NCBI RefSeq assembly: GCF_035953295.1 | Contig: NZ_CP108370.1 | Location: 4,183,001 to 4,247,000 of the forward strand | Length of the DNA: 64,000 bases | Direction: 5' to 3' | Origin: Streptomyces sp. NBC_01335 | GTDB lineage: Bacteria; Actinomycetota; Actinomycetes; Streptomycetales; Streptomycetaceae | In this document: positions 7,864 through 14,935 of the stretch, in pieces | Position numbering within the stretch: position 1 is the stretch's first letter | How the letters are laid out: the number at the start of each line of letters is the position of its first letter | Notes under the pieces: generated by a model | Told to the model about the DNA's origin: nothing | What the model saw: the letters and a program-made list of their open reading frames with translations, nothing else | Databases searched by the model: none | Made by a program: the position numbers and the translations under genes

Positions 7864-9714
7864 ATGGCACGTGCGGTCGGCATCGACCTGGGCACGACTA
7901 ACTCCGTCGTCAGCGTTCTCGAAGGCGGCGAGCCCACCGTCATCACCAACGCCGAAGGCGCCAGGACCACGCCGTCCGTCGTCGCCTTCGCGAAGAACGG
8001 CGAGGTGCTCGTCGGCGAGGTGGCCAAGCGTCAGGCCGTCACCAACGTCGACAGGACCATCCGCTCCGTCAAGCGCCACATGGGCACTGACTGGAAGATC
8101 GACCTCGACGGCAAGTCCTTCAACCCGCAGCAGATGAGCGCCTTCATCCTGCAGAAGCTGAAGCGCGACGCCGAGGCGTACCTGGGCGAGAAGGTGACCG
8201 ACGCGGTCATCACCGTCCCGGCGTACTTCAACGACTCCGAGCGTCAGGCGACGAAGGAGGCCGGTGAGATCGCGGGCCTCAACGTCCTGCGCATCGTCAA
8301 CGAGCCGACCGCCGCCGCGCTGGCGTACGGCCTGGACAAGGACGACCAGACGATCCTCGTCTTCGACCTCGGTGGCGGCACCTTCGACGTGTCGCTCCTG
8401 GAGATCGGTGACGGCGTCGTCGAGGTGAAGGCCACCAACGGTGACAACCACCTCGGTGGTGACGACTGGGACCAGCGCGTCGTCGACCACCTGGTGAAGC
8501 AGTTCGCCAACGGCCACGGCGTGGACCTGTCCAAGGACAAGATGGCTCTCCAGCGTCTCCGCGAGGCCGCGGAGAAGGCGAAGATCGAGCTCTCGTCCTC
8601 GACCGAGACCACGATCAACCTGCCCTACATCACGGCGTCCGCCGAGGGCCCGCTGCACCTGGACGAGAAGCTCACGCGCTCGCAGTTCCAGCAGCTGACC
8701 GCGGACCTGCTGGACCGGTGCAAGAGCCCGTTCCACAACGTCATCAAGGACGCGGGCATCGCGCTCTCCGAGATCGACCACGTCGTTCTCGTCGGTGGCT
8801 CGACCCGTATGCCGGCCGTCGCCGAGCTCGTCAAGGAGCTGACCGGCGGCCAGGACGCCAACAAGGGCGTGAACCCGGACGAGGTCGTCGCCATCGGCGC
8901 CTCGCTCCAGGCCGGTGTCCTGAAGGGTGAGGTCAAGGACGTCCTGCTCCTCGACGTCACCCCGCTGTCCCTCGGTATCGAGACCAAGGGCGGCATCATG
9001 ACCAAGCTCATCGAGCGGAACACGACGATCCCGACCAAGCGGTCCGAGATCTTCACCACCGCCGAGGACAACCAGCCCTCCGTGCAGATCCAGGTCTACC
9101 AGGGCGAGCGCGAGATCGCGGCGTACAACAAGAAGCTCGGGATGTTCGAGCTGACGGGCCTGCCGCCGGCCCCGCGCGGCGTGCCGCAGATCGAGGTCAC
9201 CTTCGACATCGACGCCAACGGCATCATGCACGTCGGAGCCAAGGACCTCGGCACCGGCAAGGAGCAGAAGATGACCGTCACCGGTGGCTCCTCGCTGCCG
9301 AAGGACGAGGTCAACCGGATGCGCGAAGAGGCCGAGCAGTACGCCGACGAGGACCACCGTCGCCGTGAGGCCGCCGAGTCGCGCAACCAGGGCGAGCAGC
9401 TCGTCTACCAGACGGAGAAGTTCCTCAAGGACAACGAGGACAAGGTCCCCGGCGACGTCAAGACGGAGGTGGAGACCGCGATCGGCGAGCTGAAGGAGAA
9501 GCTCAAGGGCGAGGACACCGCCGAGATCCGTACGGCCACCGAGAAGGTCGCCGCCGTCTCCCAGAAGCTGGGCCAGGCGATGTACGCCAACGCCCAGGCC
9601 GACGGTGCGGCCGCCGGTGAGCCCGGTGCCGAGCAGGCCCGTCCGGCCGACGACGACGTCGTCGACGCCGAGATCGTGGACGACGAGAAGGACAGCAAGG
9701 GCGGTGCGGTGTGA
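7864..9714 (+). CDS. dnaK: Molecular chaperone DnaK (Hsp70)
   Basis: This 616-aa cytosolic ATP-dependent chaperone starts at ATG 7864 behind AGGAGG. Family signatures are intact: [11 protein letters not shown] at the N-terminus, [14 protein letters not shown], and [13 protein letters not shown] in the ATPase domain. The substrate domain ([13 protein letters not shown] and following) is followed by a helical lid and an acidic tail ending in [14 protein letters not shown]. It is the first gene of dnaK-grpE-dnaJ-hspR. DnaK is known to act as co-repressor with HspR in Streptomyces, so free DnaK keeps the operon shut, and two HAIR sites precede it. Confidence 0.99.
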   Translation: MARAVGIDLGTTNSVVSVLEGGEPTVITNAEGARTTPSVVAFAKNGEVLVGEVAKRQAVTNVDRTIRSVKRHMGTDWKIDLDGKSFNPQQMSAFILQKLKRDAEAYLGEKVTDAVITVPAYFNDSERQATKEAGEIAGLNVLRIVNEPTAAALAYGLDKDDQTILVFDLGGGTFDVSLLEIGDGVVEVKATNGDNHLGGDDWDQRVVDHLVKQFANGHGVDLSKDKMALQRLREAAEKAKIELSSSTETTINLPYITASAEGPLHLDEKLTRSQFQQLTADLLDRCKSPFHNVIKDAGIALSEIDHVVLVGGSTRMPAVAELVKELTGGQDANKGVNPDEVVAIGASLQAGVLKGEVKDVLLLDVTPLSLGIETKGGIMTKLIERNTTIPTKRSEIFTTAEDNQPSVQIQVYQGEREIAAYNKKLGMFELTGLPPAPRGVPQIEVTFDIDANGIMHVGAKDLGTGKEQKMTVTGGSSLPKDEVNRMREEAEQYADEDHRRREAAESRNQGEQLVYQTEKFLKDNEDKVPGDVKTEVETAIGELKEKLKGEDTAEIRTATEKVAAVSQKLGQAMYANAQADGAAAGEPGAEQARPADDDVVDAEIVDDEKDSKGGAV

Positions 9715-10349
9715 CGGAGGAGACCCCGGGCTTCGAGGAGAAGCCCGACGTCCCCTCCGGCGCCACCGACGACGACGCCGAGCCGAAGGCCGCCTCCGAG
9801 GAGGCGGCCCCGGCCGGGGACGCTGACCAGACCGCAGGCCTGACCGCGCAGCTGGACCAGGTACGCACGGCGCTCGCCGAGCGCACCGCGGACCTCCAGC
9901 GGCTGCAGGCCGAGTACCAGAACTACCGTCGCCGCGTCGAGCGGGACCGGGTCACGGTGAAGGAGATCGCCTCGGCGAACCTCCTGACCGAGCTCCTCCC
10001 CGTCCTCGACGACGTCGGCCGGGCCCGCGAGCACGGTGAGCTCGTCGGCGGCTTCAAGTCGGTGGCCGACTCCCTGGAGTCGATCGTCACCAAGCTGGGT
10101 CTCCAGCAGTTCGGCGAGGAGGGCGAGCCCTTCGACCCGACGATCCACGAAGCCCTGATGCACAGCTACGCGCCGGACGTCACGGAGACGACCTGCGTGG
10201 CGATCCTGCAGCCTGGGTACCGCTTCGGGGAGCGCACGATCCGCCCCGCGCGGGTGGCCGTCGCGGAGCCGCAGCCGGGCGCCACGCCCGCCGCGGCGAA
10301 GGAAGAGAAGGCAGACGACGAGGAGAGCGGTGGACCTACGGAGGTCTGA
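9711..10349 (+). CDS. grpE: Nucleotide exchange factor GrpE
   Basis: This 212-aa protein begins at GTG 9711, overlapping the dnaK stop by 4 bp (GTGA), which indicates translational coupling. An acidic disordered N-terminus (1-45) precedes a long coiled-coil helix ([30 protein letters not shown]) and the compact beta domain with the GrpE signature around [20 protein letters not shown]. It releases ADP from DnaK. The C-terminal 30 residues are a charged tail. Confidence 0.97.
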   Translation: MTEETPGFEEKPDVPSGATDDDAEPKAASEEAAPAGDADQTAGLTAQLDQVRTALAERTADLQRLQAEYQNYRRRVERDRVTVKEIASANLLTELLPVLDDVGRAREHGELVGGFKSVADSLESIVTKLGLQQFGEEGEPFDPTIHEALMHSYAPDVTETTCVAILQPGYRFGERTIRPARVAVAEPQPGATPAAAKEEKADDEESGGPTEV

Positions 10350-10523
10350 CATCACGTCGGACCACCCGGTCGCACACCGACCGGCCGGGCGGCCGGCCCC
10401 AGGGCCGGCCGCCGGGGCCTCGTCCAGGAACCGGCGCGGACCGGGGAGCGACAGCGCTCCCCGTGAGCCGGACCAGTCGTACGCGAGAGGCCCACGGCCG
10501 ATCGTCCGGAAGGAGGGACGTCG
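10350..10523. other. grpE-dnaJ intergenic spacer
   Basis: This 174-bp spacer within the operon is rich in CCGGCC palindromic words (10376-10415) that may fold in the mRNA. No separate gene is seen. A GGAGGGA ribosome site for dnaJ is at 10512-10518. Confidence 0.5.
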
Positions 10524-11714
10524 ATGAGCACGAAGGACTTCGTCGAGAAGGACTACTACAAGGTCCTCGGCGTCCCGAAGGACGCCACCGACGCCGAGAT
10601 CAAGAAGGCGTACCGGAAGCTCGCCCGCGAGTTCCACCCGGACGCCAACAAGAGTGACGCCAAGGCCGAGGAGCGCTTCAAGGAGATCTCCGAGGCGAAC
10701 GACGTCCTCGGGGACGCCAAGCGGCGCAAGGAGTACGACGAGGCGCGCGCCCTCTTCGGCAACGGCGGGTTCCGGCCCGGTCCCGGTGCCGGGGGCGGTT
10801 TCCCCGGCGGCTTCGACCTGGGCGACCTCTTCGGGGGTGCCCAGGGCGGTGCGGGCCAGGGTGGCGGCGGATTCGGCGGCGGGGGCGGCCTCGGCGACGT
10901 GTTCGGCGGGCTGTTCAACCGCGGTGGCGGCGCCGGTACCCGGGTGCAGCCGCGCCGGGGCCAGGACATCGAGACCGAGGTGACGCTCAGCTTCACCGAG
11001 GCCGTCGACGGGGCCACGGTCCCGCTGCGGATGTCCAGCCAGGCGCCCTGCAAGGCGTGCTCCGGCACCGGTGACAAGAACGGCACCCCGCGGGTCTGCC
11101 CGACCTGCGTCGGTACGGGGCAGGTCTCGCGCGGCAGCGGTGGCGGGTTCTCGCTCACCGACCCGTGCGTGGACTGCAAGGGCCGCGGCCTGATCGCCGA
11201 GAACCCCTGCGAGGTCTGCAAGGGCAGCGGACGCGCCAAGTCCGCCCGCACCATGCAGGTCCGCATCCCGGCGGGCGTCTCCGACGGGCAGCGCATCAGG
11301 CTGCGCGGCAAGGGCGGCCAAGGCGAGCGCGGCGGTCCGGCCGGCGACCTCTACGTCGCCGTCCACGTCGACGCGCACCCGGTCTTCGGCCGCAAGGGCG
11401 ACAATCTCACGGTCACCGTGCCCGTCACCTTCCCGGAGGCGGCGCTCGGCGGCGAGGTGAAGGTGCCCACCCTCGGTGGCCCTCCGGTCACCCTCAAGAT
11501 CCCCGCCGGTACCCCGAACGGACGTACGATGCGCGCCCGTGGCAAGGGCGCCGTGCGCAAGGACGGCACCCGGGGCGACCTGCTCGTCACCGTGGAGGTC
11601 GCGGTCCCCACCGAGCTGGGTGACGAAGCCAGAGAAGCGCTGGAGGCCTACCGCAAGGCGACCGCGGTCCAGGACCCGCGGGCCGACCTGTTCCAGGCCG
11701 CGAAGGGAGCTTGA
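10524..11714 (+). CDS. dnaJ: Co-chaperone DnaJ (type I Hsp40)
   Basis: The protein is 396 aa. The J domain (about 10-75) contains the HPD motif in EFHPDANKS. A Gly/Phe-rich region follows (GGFGGGGGLGDVFGGLF type), then four zinc-finger repeats (CKACSGTG, CPTCVGTG, CVDCKGRG, CEVCKGSG) and the C-terminal substrate domains. It stimulates DnaK ATP hydrolysis and delivers clients. The start is ATG 10524 with GGAGGGA upstream. The gene is immediately followed by hspR. Confidence 0.98.
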   Translation: MSTKDFVEKDYYKVLGVPKDATDAEIKKAYRKLAREFHPDANKSDAKAEERFKEISEANDVLGDAKRRKEYDEARALFGNGGFRPGPGAGGGFPGGFDLGDLFGGAQGGAGQGGGGFGGGGGLGDVFGGLFNRGGGAGTRVQPRRGQDIETEVTLSFTEAVDGATVPLRMSSQAPCKACSGTGDKNGTPRVCPTCVGTGQVSRGSGGGFSLTDPCVDCKGRGLIAENPCEVCKGSGRAKSARTMQVRIPAGVSDGQRIRLRGKGGQGERGGPAGDLYVAVHVDAHPVFGRKGDNLTVTVPVTFPEAALGGEVKVPTLGGPPVTLKIPAGTPNGRTMRARGKGAVRKDGTRGDLLVTVEVAVPTELGDEAREALEAYRKATAVQDPRADLFQAAKGA

Positions 11715-11715
11715 G

Positions 11716-12162
11716 GTGGACGGCCGCCGGCGTAACCCGTACGAACTGACCGACGAGACCCCGGTGTACGTGATCTCGATCGCGGCCCAGCTCTCGGGCC
11801 TGCATCCGCAGACGCTCCGTCAGTACGACCGCCTCGGCCTGGTCTCCCCGGACCGCACGGCCGGACGCGGACGGCGTTACTCGGCCCGTGACATCGAACT
11901 GCTGCGCAACGTCCAGCAGTTGTCCCAGGACGAGGGCATCAACCTGGCCGGCATCAAGCGCATCATCGAGCTGGAGAACCAGGTCGCCGCGCTCCAGCAT
12001 CGCGTCGCCGAGCTGTCCGCCGCGGTGGACGGGGCGGCGGTCGCCATGCGGCAGGCCGAGGCCCAGGTGCACGCCTCGTACCGGCGCGACCTCGTGCCGT
12101 ACCAGGACGTGCAGCAGACCAGTGCGCTGGTCGTCTGGCGGCCCAAGCGGCCGAAGGACTGA
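11716..12162 (+). CDS. hspR: Heat-shock repressor HspR (MerR family)
   Basis: This 148-aa MerR-type regulator has the DNA-binding helix-turn-helix at about 17-80 (YVISIAAQLSGLHPQTLRQYDRLGL, then GRGRRYSARDIELL). A coiled coil (ELENQVAALQHRVAEL) serves dimerisation. GTG 11716 begins 1 nt after the dnaJ stop. HspR represses its own operon and clpB through HAIR sites; three are visible in this window (7769, 7821, 14837). It is the last gene of the operon and is followed by a hairpin. Confidence 0.97.
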   Translation: MDGRRRNPYELTDETPVYVISIAAQLSGLHPQTLRQYDRLGLVSPDRTAGRGRRYSARDIELLRNVQQLSQDEGINLAGIKRIIELENQVAALQHRVAELSAAVDGAAVAMRQAEAQVHASYRRDLVPYQDVQQTSALVVWRPKRPKD

Positions 12163-12197
12163 CGCCGGACGGGCGCGTGCCACCCGTCCCTTGCGTG

Positions 12198-12232
12198 GGG
12201 CCCGCGTTCCGGCGATCGCCGGGGGCGGGCCC
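12198..12232. terminator. Terminator downstream of hspR
   Basis: GGGCCCGC pairs with GCGGGCCC around a nested CCGGCGATCGCCGG palindrome, in the gap between the convergent hspR and LuxR-type genes. Confidence 0.7.
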
Positions 12233-12286
12233 TTCCCGGTGCGCGGGGTGTGGCGCGCGGCGCGGCGCCGGTGCTGGTGCCGGCGG

Positions 12287-13270
12287 TCAGGCGTCTTCGT
12301 TGAGGATGCCCGACTGAGCTATCAGGAAGCCGAGTTGGGCGCGGCTGCTGCTGCCGAGGGTGGCGGCGAGCTTGGCGATGTGCGCGCGGCAGGTGCGTAC
12401 GTTCATCCCCAGCCGGCGCGCGATCGAGTCGTCCACGTGCCCCTCGACGAGGAGGTGGGCGATGGAGCGCTGGACGGCGCTGATGCCGTCCGGCGTGGGC
12501 TCGTACCGCACCTCCTCCAGCAGGGGGGTGGCGCGGGTCCAGAACTTCTCGAAGACCGACGCGAGATAGGCGACCAGCCCCGGGTGGCGGAGTTCCAGGG
12601 CGACTTGGCGGTCGTCCTGGGCCGGGATGAAGGCGACGGTGCGGTCGAAGACGATGAGACGCTCGATGAGCTCCTCGGACGTCCGGATCTCCACGTTCAC
12701 GTCGGCGATGCGTTCGGCGTAGGCCAGGGTGCTGGGGCTGTAGCGGACCGTGTGCTGGTACAGCGTCCGCATCCGGATGCCGCGGTCCACGACGGAGAGG
12801 CCGCGCTCCAGTGCCTTGCCCAGACGGTCCTCGTTCCGTCCGCCGCCGGGCTGGATGGTGAGGACCTCGGTGCGGCACTCCGCGGTGGCGATGTCCAGGG
12901 CACCGTTGATACGGTTCACGCCCTCCAGCACGGTGATGGCGTGGGTGGCCGGCGGCCCCTGGGCGCTGATCTCCATGAAGGGCTGGAAGGACTGGGCGAG
13001 TCGGACCGAGTGCCGTCTGCGCTCCTGTATCTCCCGCTCCAGGGGGTTCACGTGCTGTGCGAGAGCGGTGGACGGCGGTACGGGCCGCAGCCAGTCCGGG
13101 TCGTCGGGGTCGGCGTGCAGCAGGGCGAACTCCATCAGGCACGGCGCGGGTTCGACCTCGTCGCGCGCGATGCGTCCGGAGCGCAGTGCGCCCGAATAGA
13201 GGCGCTTTCCGTCCTCGCACAGGTCGGTGATCCCGTGAGGATGTGTCGTTTTTGTGTCCCTTGTGATCAT
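12287..13270 (-). CDS. LuxR-type transcriptional regulator with a TrmB-like sensor region
   Basis: This 327-aa protein starts at ATG 13270 behind a GGTGGAG site. The C-terminal 65 residues are a LuxR-class helix-turn-helix (AHLLVEGHVDDSIARRLGMNVRTCRAHIAKLAATLG). The central part (about 75-250), with ALDIATAECRTEVLTIQPGG and a terminal helical block, resembles the phospholipase-D-like sensor half of TrmB-type regulators that are common and mostly orphan in Streptomyces. It lacks a receiver phosphorylation site. It is divergent from the GDIGWD-repeat gene across 98 bp, so it most likely controls that gene and itself. Ligand unknown. Confidence 0.8.
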   Translation of the reverse strand: MITRDTKTTHPHGITDLCEDGKRLYSGALRSGRIARDEVEPAPCLMEFALLHADPDDPDWLRPVPPSTALAQHVNPLEREIQERRRHSVRLAQSFQPFMEISAQGPPATHAITVLEGVNRINGALDIATAECRTEVLTIQPGGGRNEDRLGKALERGLSVVDRGIRMRTLYQHTVRYSPSTLAYAERIADVNVEIRTSEELIERLIVFDRTVAFIPAQDDRQVALELRHPGLVAYLASVFEKFWTRATPLLEEVRYEPTPDGISAVQRSIAHLLVEGHVDDSIARRLGMNVRTCRAHIAKLAATLGSSSRAQLGFLIAQSGILNEDA

Positions 13271-13285
13271 TTCTCCACCCCCCAG

Positions 13286-13310
13286 GTTCCTGAACATGCA
13301 AGAACATGAT
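13286..13310. promoter_or_regulatory. Candidate operator between the LuxR-type gene and the repeat gene
   Basis: GTTCCTGAAC (13286-13295, an inverted repeat) runs into GAACATG copies at 13292 and 13302, one helical turn apart. A near-palindrome CTGTGGTGTTCACAG follows at 13320. The position between divergent genes suits a regulator site. Candidate only. Confidence 0.4.
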
Positions 13311-13368
13311 GCATCGACTCTGTGGTGTTCACAGGGTCGCGTGAGACATCGTCTTAGGAGCGGGGGAG

Positions 13369-13884
13369 ATGAATCCACAAGTGAGGACGAAGCCGATTAT
13401 GGATAAGCGAATGCTTCGCTCGGTGCTTGCCGCCTCGTTCGTCGCGGCCTTGGGTTTTGGGCTGGTGGGCGCGGGCGACATCGGCTGGGACGGTGAGGCG
13501 GCTGCTGTCCCGGGGGACATTGGCTGGGACGACCAGGCTCGGGCGACACCCGGTGACATCGGCTGGGACTCGCTGAACAAGCTGCAGGGTGACATCGGCT
13601 GGGACTCGCTGGCCAAGGCGCCGGGCGACATCGGCTGGGACTCGTTGAACACGGTTCAGGGCGACATCGGCTGGGATTCGCTCGCCGCGGTCCAGGCGGA
13701 CATCGGCTGGCCCGTGCCGGGCAAGGGCCAGGGCGACATCGGCTGGGACTCGTTGAACACGGTCCAGGGCGACATCGGCTGGGACTCGCTCGCCGCGGTC
13801 CAGGCGGACATCGGCTGGGACTCCCTGAACACCGTCCGGAATGACATCGGTTGGGACTCGCTTCCGGCCTCCGCAGACGCATGA
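13369..13884 (+). CDS. Secreted protein of 11 tandem GDIGWD repeats (possible multi-copy peptide precursor)
   Basis: The protein is 171 aa. An N-terminal basic stretch (MDKRMLR) and hydrophobic core (SVLAASFVAALGFGLVGA) form a signal peptide that ends just where the repeats begin. The rest is 11 units of 12-13 residues with consensus GDIGWDSLNTVQ, starting at 13474, 13513, 13552 and then every 36 bp to 13840. Every unit keeps DIGW; unit 7 deviates after Trp (PVPGKGQ). No other domain is present. The start is ATG 13369 or ATG 13399 (GAGGA 11 nt upstream). It overlaps the next gene by 4 bp. It could be a repeat structural protein, a multi-copy peptide precursor or a RiPP substrate; I do not recognise the family. 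Confidence 0.8.
   Translation: MNPQVRTKPIMDKRMLRSVLAASFVAALGFGLVGAGDIGWDGEAAAVPGDIGWDDQARATPGDIGWDSLNKLQGDIGWDSLAKAPGDIGWDSLNTVQGDIGWDSLAAVQADIGWPVPGKGQGDIGWDSLNTVQGDIGWDSLAAVQADIGWDSLNTVRNDIGWDSLPASADA
13474..13881 (+). repeat. 36/39-bp in-frame tandem repeat array
   Basis: Eleven head-to-tail units have lengths 39, 39, then 36 bp, and a final 42-bp unit. Units 5-6 and 8-9 are almost identical at DNA level (GACTCGTTGAACACGGT and GACTCGCTCGCCGCGGT types), which points to recent duplication of a two-unit block. Confidence 0.95.
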
Positions 13885-14201
13885 CCACCCCGCCGGACGA
13901 CCGGATCTTCCGGCGCGAGATGGCCTCGGCCTATCGCTCGGGGTGGCACTTCGTCGATCTGCTCACCGCTCTGCCGGGCCCGGGCGACTCGTTGATGGTC
14001 ACCCTGCTCGGAGAACCTGTAGTCGTCGTGATGGAGGAGGGCGAAGAAATTCGCGCCTACCGCTGTCTGCGCAGGCCACGTGGCGCCCCACAGCCCGTCC
14101 GTTGTGCGGTCAGGTACGGCATGATCTTCGTCAATCTGGACCAGCGCGACCATGAACTTTTCGACCCCGAGACCATTTCCGCCACCCCCCGAAGCGCCTG
14201 A
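13881..14201 (+). CDS. Small Rieske-fold protein lacking the iron-sulfur ligands
   Basis: The protein is 106 aa, with ATG 13881 overlapping the repeat gene stop (ATGA). Residues about 10-95 align by eye with the N-terminal Rieske domain of aromatic-ring hydroxylases: SGWHFVDLLTALPGPGDSL, TLLGEPVVVVMEEGEEIRAY, RRPRGAPQ and YGMIFVNLD. The family CxH in the CRHRGA motif is here RRPRGA, and the second C-x2-H loop is deleted, so no [2Fe-2S] cluster can be held. It is therefore probably non-redox, perhaps a binding partner for the upstream repeat protein. The assignment is by motif resemblance only. A strong terminator follows. Confidence 0.7.
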   Translation: MTTPPDDRIFRREMASAYRSGWHFVDLLTALPGPGDSLMVTLLGEPVVVVMEEGEEIRAYRCLRRPRGAPQPVRCAVRYGMIFVNLDQRDHELFDPETISATPRSA

Positions 14202-14244
14202 GCGATTCCCCCGAAGTACAGCATCGCTCAAGCGCTGTCCCCCA

Positions 14245-14286
14245 CACAACGGCGCCACCGTGACCTGACACGGTGGCGCCGTTGTG
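14245..14286. terminator. Terminator after the repeat/Rieske-like operon
   Basis: A perfect 18-bp stem (14245-14262 with 14269-14286) closes a 6-nt loop. It lies between this operon and the convergent PPOX-type gene and can serve both. Confidence 0.9.
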
Positions 14287-14358
14287 CTTGTACCAGGACA
14301 TTCCGCCGGGCCGCCTCGCGCGCGCCCGGCAGCGCAGGTCAGGCCCGGTCAGCCCCGG

Positions 14359-14763
14359 TCAGGCCCGGCCCAGCGCCCGGTCCAGGGCGATCTCGATGAC
14401 GACGCGGGTCGGGTTGACCCTCGGCTCGCGCCCGTACCGCTCGGTGTGGCGGCGTTCGGCGTCCTCGACGGCCTCCCGCTCGGTACGGATCGTCGCGCGG
14501 CCCTCCAGCGTCGCCCAGCGCGCGCGGTGCATCTGGCAGACCGCGACCCGCGCCCCCTCGGGGCCCGCCGCCCGGATGTGGGCGACCTTGCGGCTGCCGC
14601 CGTCGGTGATGATGCGGGCCAGCCCCGCTTCGGGGTCGTACGTCACGCAGACGGGCACTACGTGCGGGGTACCGTCCGGGCGCAGGGTGGTCAGGGTGCA
14701 GAGGTGGTACTCGCGCCAGAAGGCGAGGTACTCGGGGCTGGGGTCGCGCACGTCGAGGGCCAT
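14359..14763 (-). CDS. PPOX-class (pyridoxamine-oxidase-like, probably F420-dependent) oxidoreductase
   Basis: The protein is 134 aa. It has the split-barrel flavin/F420 fold, with [20 protein letters not shown] at residues 21-40, then [14 protein letters not shown] and [13 protein letters not shown]. This short form is typical of actinobacterial F420-dependent or orphan members, not of biosynthetic PdxH. The substrate is unknown. It is divergent from clpB; the start is ATG 14763. Confidence 0.85.
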   Translation of the reverse strand: MALDVRDPSPEYLAFWREYHLCTLTTLRPDGTPHVVPVCVTYDPEAGLARIITDGGSRKVAHIRAAGPEGARVAVCQMHRARWATLEGRATIRTEREAVEDAERRHTERYGREPRVNPTRVVIEIALDRALGRA

Positions 14764-14836
14764 GGCCGAAGCGTATGAGCCGCCCCGTGAAGTGCTTCCC
14801 GCGCCCTCGCCGGGTCCGGACGGCTCGAATCCCAGC

Positions 14837-14857
14837 CTTGAGTGGAATAGACTCAAC
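14837..14857. promoter_or_regulatory. HspR operator (HAIR) upstream of clpB
   Basis: CTTGAGT-N7-ACTCAAC matches the HAIR consensus except for the last base, 79 bp before the clpB start. It places clpB in the same regulon as dnaK. Confidence 0.93.
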
Positions 14858-14935
14858 TTTGCGCACGTTGGTCGAAGCAAGGGCCAAGGTGGAGAGCCTG
14901 GGCAGGACGCGATCGTCGAGGAGGAGACAGCGCAC

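Noticed and set aside
9405..11378. Minus-strand frame across grpE and dnaJ
   Set aside because: Antisense shadow; grpE and dnaJ carry unmistakable motifs on the plus strand.
13474..13881. 36-bp periodic repeats resembling a CRISPR array
   Set aside because: The units are contiguous and in frame with no unique spacers, encode DIGW peptides behind a signal peptide, and no cas genes are present.
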